Shown here piece by piece: positions 1 through 5,966 of a stretch of 9,916 nt of DNA. Source of the DNA: Marinagarivorans sp. UBA5868 (GTDB taxonomy: Bacteria > Pseudomonadota > Gammaproteobacteria > Pseudomonadales > Cellvibrionaceae); contig DJFQ01000245.1 in assembly GCA_002432095.1 (NCBI GenBank), positions 13,160 through 23,075 on the forward strand, given 5' to 3'. The notes beneath the pieces were generated by a model. That model was not told the DNA's origin. It did not search any database and worked only from the letters and a program-made list of their open reading frames with translations. Made by a program: the position numbers and the translations under genes. Each line of letters begins with the position of its first letter. Within the stretch, counting starts at the first letter, position 1.

Positions 1-347
1 TTCTGCGGGTTTGCAACTGAGGTCGTATCCATCTGCGTAGCGACTGCAGCTGGCTGTTCGATACCGATTGCCGTTGGTGCTTCAGTCGGTTTCAGCCATT
101 TGCTGTTTAATGCAATTGGCTGTGGGATCTCCATCGGCGCGGATTTTTTGTCCGGCATAATGCCCAAAAGATTCCATTCAATCAGCAAGGCGTAAGCGAC
201 CGCCGTCAGCGCCACACCCGGTAATAAAAAACGTCGTACACCCGTGGATTTTTCCGGCTTTTTTTCCACCAATCCATTTGGTATTGGTGGTTCGTCGCTG
301 GATTGATCGCGGTCGATATCTTTGAGCATGTCGTTAATTAAGCTCAT
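1..347 (-). CDS. mshN: MshN, N-terminal part (TPR protein of MSHA pilus biogenesis), cut by the window edge
   Basis: The reading frame begins at ATG 347-345 and stays open for 115 codons to the left edge, so the C-terminal part is missing. It opens with MSLINDMLKDIDRD, a signature-like start of MshN proteins. A single membrane segment follows at about residues 40-57 after a basic stretch (VRR), then a Pro/Ala-rich periplasmic linker. The TPR repeats of the family would lie beyond the edge. MshN is thought to work with the MshM ATPase in assembling the pilus machine at the inner membrane. The start codon overlaps the mshM stop in an ATGA arrangement (344-347), so translation is probably coupled. 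Codons 28-30 contain a seven-A run. Identification rests on the N-terminal motif, the membrane topology and the position after mshM. Confidence 0.88.
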   Translation of the reverse strand, partial: MSLINDMLKDIDRDQSSDEPPIPNGLVEKKPEKSTGVRRFLLPGVALTAVAYALLIEWNLLGIMPDKKSAPMEIPQPIALNSKWLKPTEAPTAIGIEQPAAVATQMDTTSVANPQ

Positions 348-1237
348 CGCGCCGCCTCTGCAGGTCGTGCGACGAACGTGCGCCCGTTTAGACCCCACAA
401 GCGACACCAAAAACGTCCGCACGCCCGGCACTCGGGCGTGTCGCGCACGGCTTTGGCAACGTGCCAGCCGGCGATGGCGGAATCGCGTTTGCCGTAGGCG
501 CTCAATAATGCTTTATGCGCAAGGATATTAATCAGCCGCGGTATGCCGCCGGATGCTTTAGCCAGCAGCCAAACGGCCATGGGGCTGAACAGACTTTGTT
601 GCGGGCATCCACTTGCTTTAAGGCGATGCTGAACGTAGGCGGCAACACCCGCAGGACTCAACGGACGTAACTTCTCTGCAAATACAATTCGTTGCTTCAG
701 TTGCCGCAAATCATCGCGACGCAGCAATTCATCCAATTCCGGCTGACCGAGGATTACCACTTGCAACAATTTGCGTTTTTCGGTCTCCAGGTTGGTCAAC
801 AAACGCAGGGCTTCAATGGTTTCCCTTGGCATGGTCTGCGCCTCATCCACCACCAGCACCACTTGCTTACGCTGCCGCGCAATTTGCAAAAGACGGCGAT
901 AAATCGCCGCTGTCAGTTCATGGGCAGGCATGGAACGCTGATAATCCGCACCAATTTCCGCCGCGATAAAAGCTTTTAATTCTTCTGGTGATAGACATGG
1001 ATTGGGAATGTAGGCGGTGACGAATCGCGTTTTATCCAAACGCCCCAGCAGAATGCGACACAGCAGAGTTTTACCGGTGCCCACTTCGCCAACAATTTTG
1101 ATAAAACCTTCACCATCTTGCAGGGCAAACGCCAGGGTATTCAGCGCCTCACGATGGCTGCGGCAATTTAAAAAAAACTGAGTATCCGGCGTTAGCGAAA
1201 AGGGTTTTTCCGTCATGTGGAAATGCTGTAGGTACAT
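344..1237 (-). CDS. mshM: MshM, ExeA/GspA-type AAA ATPase of MSHA pilus biogenesis
   Basis: This 297-residue protein is a P-loop ATPase of the ExeA/GspA/MshM group, thought to help place or assemble the secretin at the cell envelope. The N-terminus (MYLQHFHMTEKPFSLTPDTQFF) is typical of the family. Walker A is GEVGTGKT at residues 50-57, and Walker B is VVLVVDEAQ at 126-134. A sensor region with LLTNLE and GQPEL follows, and then the helical lid containing GGIPRLINILAHKAL. No membrane segment is seen, unlike full-length GspA/ExeA. The start is supported by GGGGAG five bases upstream. The gene follows mshL by 23 bp and overlaps mshN by 4 bp. The last 35 or so residues are unusual: a CxxCxxxxC pattern (ECRACGRFWC) encoded by a perfect DNA palindrome, followed by an Arg/Ala-rich tail. 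Confidence 0.92.
   Translation of the reverse strand: MYLQHFHMTEKPFSLTPDTQFFLNCRSHREALNTLAFALQDGEGFIKIVGEVGTGKTLLCRILLGRLDKTRFVTAYIPNPCLSPEELKAFIAAEIGADYQRSMPAHELTAAIYRRLLQIARQRKQVVLVVDEAQTMPRETIEALRLLTNLETEKRKLLQVVILGQPELDELLRRDDLRQLKQRIVFAEKLRPLSPAGVAAYVQHRLKASGCPQQSLFSPMAVWLLAKASGGIPRLINILAHKALLSAYGKRDSAIAGWHVAKAVRDTPECRACGRFWCRLWGLNGRTFVARPAEAAR
420..440. repeat. Perfect inverted repeat (8-bp arms, 5-nt loop) inside the 3' end of mshM
   Basis: CACGCCCG at 420-427 is mirrored by CGGGCGTG at 433-440 around a GCACT loop. It encodes the cysteine-containing part of the MshM C-terminus. On the sense (minus) strand the right arm is followed, six bases later, by five T residues, so a weak terminator or mRNA-stability role before mshN is possible. 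It could equally be a REP-like palindrome or chance. The repeat itself is directly visible; any function is inference. Confidence 0.6.
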
Positions 1238-1260
1238 AAGCTCTCCCCTCGCCCGATGGC

Positions 1261-2916
1261 TCAGCGGCCACCAGACTTACGGTCAGGTGGAGCGGAAAAG
1301 CTGCGGAGTTGCTGCAACTGCTCCTGCCAGGAATGATCACCCACCACTACCGGCTTCAGCAGAATCACCAGTTCGGTTTTTGCAGTGGCGCGGGTTTTGG
1401 TTCCAAAGAAAAATTTCAACAGCGGAATGTCTCCGAGAATCGGTTGTTTATTGTCGGACGCGCGATTGGATTTTTGCATCAAGCCACCCAATACAATCAC
1501 CTGGCCACTGCGGGCGCGTACCACGCTGTCGCTTTCGCGAATATCCCGCAGCGCTAAAGGCAGCGCGAATTTGGAATCCCCAACGGTGACTTCTTTGGTT
1601 TGATCCTGCACATCACTGATGATCGGATGAATATGCAAAATCACATCACCATCGGCGGAAATTTGCGGAGTCACATCCAGAGAAATTCCGCTAAAAAAGG
1701 ATGACAACTCCAATTCGGGCGAGGATACGGTTGATGCAGCACTGGCAGTGGTATTGTTTTTAACACCGGTAACAAAATACTCATCGGTACCCACCCGAAT
1801 AATCGCTTTTTGATTGTTGACGGTGCTGACACGCGGGCTGGATAACACCTGCACAGACCCCTGCTCTTCCAGCAGCGATAAAAAGTCTCGAATGTCGGCG
1901 ATGCCAAAGACCGATGAAAAGACCTCTTGCGAGCTATTCACCAACTCACCGAAGGTTTCCGGCGAGCGTGTCCATTGTTCACCATAGGAATATTGCAACT
2001 GTCCCTGGATAGCGCGCCAGTTGATGCCGGCTTCAAACCCATCATTTAATTGCACTTCCAATATTTGCGTTTCCAGCACCACCTGGCGCTTTACGCTTAA
2101 TTCCGAACGCTCCAGAAACTCCCTTACCGCGTTAATTTCCCCCGGCATGGCGGTAACCGCAAGCAAGCCTGCTTGTGGATTTAACATAACCATGCGGCCA
2201 TCTGCCGGCACGCCAATCATATTGCCAATGGTTTTCTCCAATAGACCCCAAAAATCGGTGCGGTTAATCGTCTGCACTCGCGAGCCGGGACCGCTTTTGC
2301 TGCCGTCTGAACTGCCCGATGAATTGCCGCTGGAATTGGATGTATCCGAACTGCTACCGGAGGAACCACCGCTGGATGACTCGTCTTCACTCGACTCGCC
2401 TACACCTATAGAGACGCTGGTATCAGCAACCCCCATACGCTGGATATCGATGTAATTTATGGAGAATATCTCCGTGCGCAACGCGCGGGGGAAAATCGTG
2501 TAAATGCCGTCTTTCAGTTTGTATTCGTAACCATAAATGTCTCGTACCACCGACAGCACTTCCAATACCGACACATTGCGCAGATCTAAAGAAATCGTAC
2601 CTGACACTTCTGGATGTGTAACAACATTTACCCCTGCATCGGCAACCAGACTCAGAAAAAATGCCTTAGCAGGTATTTCTTTCACCGTAACATCAAAGCG
2701 CTTTTCCACTGGCGTGACGTTTGCGCTGGTGGATGAAGAGGAGGAATTTAATAAGGCTTGATTGATATAGTCCGGCACTTCCGGGCCGGATTCTTTTCCG
2801 GCAAGCGCGTTGTCATACATTTCATCGGCCAGAGAAGGTACGGTGTCTTGACGGGCGCAAGCGCTCAACAGAAGCATCATTGCGATGGACATAAATAGGC
2901 GCGGGTGCATTAACAT
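1261..2916 (-). CDS. mshL: MshL, outer-membrane secretin lipoprotein of the MSHA pilus
   Basis: This 551-residue secretin should form the ring through which the pilus crosses the outer membrane. The N-terminus is a lipoprotein signal ending in a lipobox (LLSAC, Cys20). A secretin/TonB short N-terminal-like domain follows at about 72-145 (FDVTVKEIPAKAFFLSLVAD and onward). Residues 175-212 form a Ser/Gly-rich low-complexity linker. A second N-domain region runs to about 275. The C-terminal secretin domain (about 276-525) contains VQVLSSPRVSTVNNQKA and GQVIVLGGLM, and ends with PILGDIPLLKFFFGTK and TELVILLKPVVV, the strongest family marks. Gene length is normal for MshL. The start at 2916 is three bases after the mshK stop, with GGGG about ten bases upstream. 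In-frame ATGs at 2910 and 2892 are less likely because they shorten the lipoprotein signal. Confidence 0.95.
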   Translation of the reverse strand: MLMHPRLFMSIAMMLLLSACARQDTVPSLADEMYDNALAGKESGPEVPDYINQALLNSSSSSTSANVTPVEKRFDVTVKEIPAKAFFLSLVADAGVNVVTHPEVSGTISLDLRNVSVLEVLSVVRDIYGYEYKLKDGIYTIFPRALRTEIFSINYIDIQRMGVADTSVSIGVGESSEDESSSGGSSGSSSDTSNSSGNSSGSSDGSKSGPGSRVQTINRTDFWGLLEKTIGNMIGVPADGRMVMLNPQAGLLAVTAMPGEINAVREFLERSELSVKRQVVLETQILEVQLNDGFEAGINWRAIQGQLQYSYGEQWTRSPETFGELVNSSQEVFSSVFGIADIRDFLSLLEEQGSVQVLSSPRVSTVNNQKAIIRVGTDEYFVTGVKNNTTASAASTVSSPELELSSFFSGISLDVTPQISADGDVILHIHPIISDVQDQTKEVTVGDSKFALPLALRDIRESDSVVRARSGQVIVLGGLMQKSNRASDNKQPILGDIPLLKFFFGTKTRATAKTELVILLKPVVVGDHSWQEQLQQLRSFSAPPDRKSGGR

Positions 2917-2919
2917 GTT

Positions 2920-3321
2920 TTAATCCCCACCCTGCACCGGTTGCAACACTCGTGGTAAAAGCACTAGCTCCCCCTCTTGCCCATTTTTTATGTAGCCTAC
3001 GCGGCCGGCGTTTATCGCCAGAATTTTCATTTGACCGACCATATCGCCCACTTTGACGGTGCGACCATCAATAACAGCCTCCCGTCGATTTTCGCCAAAA
3101 TAAATCGCCTGTAATTGAGGCTTTCGCGCCGTTTCTTTTGGGCGGCCTACAGCGCCAACAAAGGCTACTGGGCGTGTGGGATCCACCAGTTCCTGCGCGA
3201 CAGGTTCCACTATCACCAGGCGGTTATCCGCAACCGCTGCAGAATCATCCGCCGATGCCACTGCTGCACCGCACAGCAACGCACAAAGAAAGCTTAAAAA
3301 AAGTGGTTTCTTAAACACCAT
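2920..3321 (-). CDS. mshK: MshK, PilP-like periplasmic protein of the MSHA alignment complex
   Basis: This small secreted protein (133 residues from the chosen start) resembles MshK/PilP, which connects the inner-membrane PilN/PilO-type complex to the secretin. The start at 3321 is chosen because AGAGAGG lies about eight bases upstream and the product then begins with a clean signal peptide (MVFKKPLFLSFLCALLCGAAVASA, cleavage near residue 24). A longer frame from 3375 would put 18 polar residues in front of the signal and overlap mshJ by 65 bp. The mature part contains the DPTRP motif typical of MshK and PilP-like proteins. A beta-rich domain follows (LQAIYFGENRREAVIDGRTV, VGDMVG). The start overlaps the end of mshJ by 11 bp, and the stop lies three bases before mshL, so the three genes are co-transcribed. 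Confidence 0.87.
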   Translation of the reverse strand: MVFKKPLFLSFLCALLCGAAVASADDSAAVADNRLVIVEPVAQELVDPTRPVAFVGAVGRPKETARKPQLQAIYFGENRREAVIDGRTVKVGDMVGQMKILAINAGRVGYIKNGQEGELVLLPRVLQPVQGGD

Positions 3322-4015
3322 CCAACACACCTCTCTGGCTGGATAGCGTAAATACGCGGATGCGGATTTTCGCATTTGGATAACTCGTTACCTTGTAGCT
3401 CAGTGATTCCCAATAAAAACGCCAGTCGCTACGCTCCAATTCGCGTAGATACTGCACTACCCCGGCAAAATCCCCGGTCACATTCAATACCACTGAATGT
3501 TTATAAATTTTTACGTCTTGTTGCACGGGCTCCGCCGCTTCAACGGCTGGCTCTGCGATAGGCGCTTCGACTTTTACTGCCGTTGACAGGGCTATTTCCT
3601 GTGGCGGCAAGGTCGCCAAACGCTCGATAGTCAATTTTCCGCTTTTACTCAGAACGTTATGCATAACTTTCGGCAATTGCTGCGCTGGCACCAACCCGAC
3701 GGCAAGGGTATCGAGCTGTTCATCCAGGCTGCCAAGCTTGCCACGCAACTCATTGATCTCACTGCGCAAAGCGATATTGGGATCTTTTTTCGCAATACTC
3801 TGCAGCACTGTGATCTCCGCTTCGGTGGTCTGTATCGCCTGGCGCGCCACTCGCTCGCGGGCAACGATAATTTGCATCTCTTTGCCCATCGGCTGTAGCA
3901 GCAAAAAATCCCACAGCAAATACACCAATGCTGCGACCGCACCAACAATCAACAATCGCTCGCGCATCTCGAACGATTCGAAACGACTTTTCAGCAGGCT
4001 CCACTTTTCTTTCAT
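3311..4015 (-). CDS. mshJ: MshJ, PilO-like inner-membrane protein of MSHA biogenesis
   Basis: This 234-residue protein has the plan of MshJ/PilO. A short basic cytoplasmic N-terminus precedes one membrane helix at about residues 21-40 (LLIVGAVAALVYLLWDFLLL). A coiled-coil-prone region follows at about 44-105 (many Glu, Gln, Leu and Arg). An Ala/Glu/Pro-rich linker lies at about 148-170. The C-terminal ferredoxin-like fold includes HSVVLNVTGDFAGVVQYLRELE and WRFYWESLSYKV, a typical PilO/MshJ signature. It should pair with MshI2 in the inner membrane and contact MshK. AAGAGA precedes the ATG at good spacing. The gene is separated from mshI2 by 50 bp, the largest gap in the operon, and that gap holds a perfect hairpin. 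It overlaps mshK by 11 bp. Confidence 0.9.
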   Translation of the reverse strand: MKEKWSLLKSRFESFEMRERLLIVGAVAALVYLLWDFLLLQPMGKEMQIIVARERVARQAIQTTEAEITVLQSIAKKDPNIALRSEINELRGKLGSLDEQLDTLAVGLVPAQQLPKVMHNVLSKSGKLTIERLATLPPQEIALSTAVKVEAPIAEPAVEAAEPVQQDVKIYKHSVVLNVTGDFAGVVQYLRELERSDWRFYWESLSYKVTSYPNAKIRIRVFTLSSQRGVLDGV

Positions 4016-4038
4016 ATATCTCTTAACAATTGGTCATC

Positions 4039-4057
4039 ACAAGCGCACAACGCTTGT
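4039..4057. repeat. Perfect inverted repeat (7-bp arms, 5-nt loop) between mshI2 and mshJ
   Basis: ACAAGCG at 4039-4045 and CGCTTGT at 4051-4057 flank a CACAA loop, within the only sizeable intercistronic gap of the msh operon. On the sense (minus) strand no T-tract follows, so it is unlikely to be an intrinsic terminator. A processing or mRNA-stability hairpin, tuning the ratio of MshI/I2 to MshJ and later products, is possible. Confidence 0.6.
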
Positions 4058-4065
4058 CGGTTGCG

Positions 4066-4701
4066 TTATTGGCCAGGGATTAATTGCTCTTCACTGAAGA
4101 GTGTCAGGGTTCCTTCATCCATTGGGCCGTCGCCGCTGAGCAGAAAACTAACACCGGAAGCTTGGGTGCTAAGCGATAGATAACCGAACTTGGTGGTTTT
4201 AAATTGATCGTCGTTTTGCAACTGGCTCACATAGAGCGGCACCAATTCCGGTTTTTGACTCACGCCCGCCAGACGCAAAAAAGCACCACCGGACTGCAGA
4301 GTGAATTCCTCCAGCGACACGCCATCAACTTTGCGCTGACCCAGCGCCACCAAATGCTGGGAAAAGCCGCTATCGTTACCCATGGAACGACTGGCAATAA
4401 TGCCGGCCACGCCCTCGCGATTGCGGATGGCTTCACGCAACTGCTCAACTTCCCGCTCCAAACCTGGGTCTTTTACTGGTTTTGGCGCTTTTTTTAGCGT
4501 GTCGGCCTGCTCTTTGAGCGTTTTTTGTTGACTCTCAAGCTCCACCACGACGGCCTCCGCCGCGCTCATTTCTGTAGTGCGAAACACCTGCATACCGATC
4601 AGCAATACCAACAACACTGCCAATAAAATTGCTGCGCGCTCCGCCGACAAAATATCGACTTTTGGGCGCAATTCCGGCAGATACAAATTGATTTGCTGCA
4701 T
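4066..4701 (-). CDS. mshI2: MshI2, PilN-like inner-membrane protein of MSHA biogenesis
   Basis: The protein (211 residues) begins MQQINLYLPELRPK, the short cytoplasmic motif by which PilN-type proteins dock into the PilM-type actin-like partner, here MshI. One membrane helix follows at about residues 23-40 (AAILLAVLLVLLIGMQVF). A long coiled-coil-prone stretch runs to about 95. A periplasmic domain contains VDGVSLEEFTLQSGGAFLRLAGVSQ and FGYLSLSTQ, comparable with the PilN/Fimbrial-assembly fold. In Shewanella-type nomenclature the two halves of this module are often called mshI1 and mshI2; other genomes simply annotate a PilN-domain protein. The start lies one base after the mshI stop (TGA-C-ATG), with GAGGG about nine bases upstream, so expression is tightly coupled to mshI. 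Confidence 0.86.
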   Translation of the reverse strand: MQQINLYLPELRPKVDILSAERAAILLAVLLVLLIGMQVFRTTEMSAAEAVVVELESQQKTLKEQADTLKKAPKPVKDPGLEREVEQLREAIRNREGVAGIIASRSMGNDSGFSQHLVALGQRKVDGVSLEEFTLQSGGAFLRLAGVSQKPELVPLYVSQLQNDDQFKTTKFGYLSLSTQASGVSFLLSGDGPMDEGTLTLFSEEQLIPGQ

Positions 4702-4702
4702 G

Positions 4703-5680
4703 TCAGGCGACCCTCGGTTGACGCAGTGCCGCGCCTATCGCTGCGACACATTGTTGGCTGACCTGATCGTCTGATTCGTCCTGCATCACTTGAACCGCCA
4801 ACGCTGGATTCAGCCACTGCACCCGCGGTGCCAGACTGGCCTTCAATACAGCACCGATTTTGTCTTCGGATACATGTTCACCACATACGTAGATGACCGC
4901 AGGTGGCGCCTGCCCCATCTGGCGTTCGTAATAATCCAGCGACCTTTGCAATTCCAGGGCGAGGGATTCTTCCGGCAGTGCATCCAGCAGTCCACCGTTG
5001 TAATTCAAAGAAAATGAGCGACCTAAATACAGATTGCCGGTGCGATAGATATACACGCTGCCGACACCGCTGCGAATGCGCGCCAGCGCGACACCGCGCT
5101 CGGCCTGTTCCGGTGGCAATAACCGCAAAACCAGATTGCGCAGAGCCAGCTCGTTGATGTCGATGGAATCGAGCACCAGCCCCGCTTCAGCCACCATGTC
5201 GATAATGGCTTTGATTTTTTTGCTTTCGCAGGCCACCACATAAACCATTTTTTTATTGCCGCGACTGCCGTCCGCCGGCAGTGCAAAAACCTCCAGGGCA
5301 GCCTGCTCCACCGGAATATTTAATAAATCTTTCAGGCGCCATCGAATCGCGCCGCGCAATTCCTCGACGGGTACGTCCGGTGGTTCCACTAACAGAATCT
5401 GGTAAGTATCAGCGCCGAGCACGATGTGACATACGGCATTGGTCAGCCGACGATCGGCAACCCAGTTCTTTAATAATTGCGTGTTCGAAACGTTTTTTTC
5501 GTATTGGAGATAATCCATCGCAAGCAAACGGGCTTTAGCCGTCGCATCGGATTCTTTACCTGTGAAAGATTCCTGCACGGCCAGCGCCATACCATCGCTT
5601 TGCAGCTCAATACCAATCGTCGTACCTTTGCGGCCGGGTTTCAGCCAGCCGTGCAGTCGCGCAATAAAAGCGTTGTGCAT
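4703..5680 (-). CDS. mshI: MshI, PilM-like actin-fold protein of MSHA biogenesis
   Basis: This 325-residue cytoplasmic protein belongs to the PilM/MshI family of actin-like ATP-binding proteins, which form the cytoplasmic ring of the pilus alignment complex. Marks include the early strand TIGIELQSDGMALAV (about residues 21-35) and the conserved segment LRGAIRWRLKDLLNIPVEQ (about 108-126). Further on are DSIDINELALRNL (about 171-183) and LELQRSLDYYERQ (about 242-254), a strong PilM-type signature, followed by the glycine-containing VAAIGAALR near the C-terminus. No signal peptide or membrane helix is seen. The ATG has AAGAGG four to five bases upstream. It is the first gene of the msh cluster here: upstream lies the ABC permease, with no mshH-like gene. 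That leader carries a plausible promoter. Length is normal for the family. Confidence 0.92.
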   Translation of the reverse strand: MHNAFIARLHGWLKPGRKGTTIGIELQSDGMALAVQESFTGKESDATAKARLLAMDYLQYEKNVSNTQLLKNWVADRRLTNAVCHIVLGADTYQILLVEPPDVPVEELRGAIRWRLKDLLNIPVEQAALEVFALPADGSRGNKKMVYVVACESKKIKAIIDMVAEAGLVLDSIDINELALRNLVLRLLPPEQAERGVALARIRSGVGSVYIYRTGNLYLGRSFSLNYNGGLLDALPEESLALELQRSLDYYERQMGQAPPAVIYVCGEHVSEDKIGAVLKASLAPRVQWLNPALAVQVMQDESDDQVSQQCVAAIGAALRQPRVA

Positions 5681-5788
5681 CAGTACCTCTTAATAGGGAA
5701 TATGTCTGCGGACGTCAGTTTTTTGGCAGCCGGCGCAGGCGAACGCGTCTCCCGGCTATGTTTCCCTCGGCTTTTAAAACCTGTGGGC

Positions 5789-5816
5789 ATAACAGAGTAT
5801 AGACGCTGCCTGTCAA
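5789..5816 (-). promoter_or_regulatory. Candidate sigma-70 promoter for the msh operon
   Basis: On the minus strand a perfect -35 hexamer TTGACA (5816-5811) is followed after 16 bases by TGTTAT (5794-5789), which matches four of six -10 positions. Transcription would begin near 5782 and give a leader of about 100 nt before mshI. A better -10-like hexamer, TATACT (5801-5796), sits only nine bases from TTGACA, so it cannot pair with it. It would need a different -35 that I do not see. Confidence 0.4.
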
Positions 5817-5891
5817 CTCGCAGACAAGCGAGCAGCGTTGTGAAAATGGGTATAAGCAGGGCAAAAGCCTTAAGCGGGAAAAGCATGTGGA

Positions 5892-5909
5892 GCACCGCGA
5901 CTGCGGTGC
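5892..5909. repeat. Hairpin downstream of the ABC permease and upstream of mshI
   Basis: GCACCGC (5892-5898) and GCGGTGC (5903-5909) form a perfect 7-bp GC-rich stem with a GACT loop, 57 bp past the permease stop. It could slow or end transcription from the zinc cassette before the msh promoter. However, the minus-strand sequence after the stem (TCCACATGCTTTTCCC) has no immediate T-tract, so a Rho-independent terminator is only weakly supported. Confidence 0.5.
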
Positions 5910-5966
5910 CTTATGGTGCTAAATGCGAGCTGTAACGTGACGTTAAAGGCAGTTGAATGCGTGGCC

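Larger units (their letters stand above)
5681..5966. other. Intergenic leader between the ABC permease and mshI
   Basis: This is the only sizeable non-coding gap in the left two thirds of the window. On the minus strand it runs from the permease stop to the mshI start. It holds a hairpin at 5892-5909, a candidate sigma-70 promoter at 5789-5816, a loose 6-bp inverted repeat (5728-5733 with 5752-5757) and the mshI ribosome binding site near 5685-5690. A minus-strand frame of 71 codons (5680-5895) is open here but lacks a ribosome binding site. No tRNA or recognisable riboswitch is seen. Confidence 0.7.

Noticed and set aside
266..290. Perfect 8-bp inverted repeat (CCACCAAT / ATTGGTGG) in mshN as a terminator
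   Set aside because: On the sense strand it is followed by A residues, not T residues, and on the other strand the T-run precedes the stem, so it does not have terminator layout.
2021..2455. Plus-strand open frame of 144 codons
   Set aside because: It is entirely antisense to mshL, and its Ser/Glu/Leu/Pro-rich composition simply mirrors the Ser/Gly linker codons.
5680..5895. Minus-strand frame of 71 codons whose TGA overlaps the mshI ATG, with a hydrophobic beginning
   Set aside because: Its GTG start lies inside the 5892-5909 hairpin, no ribosome binding site is visible before the GTG or the ATG at 5886, and the candidate msh promoter lies within it. The overlap with mshI is tempting but I recognise nothing in the product.
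5477..5935. Plus-strand open frame of 152 codons running over the mshI start and its leader
   Set aside because: It has no ribosome binding site or recognisable domain, and it is antisense to a well-supported gene and its promoter region.
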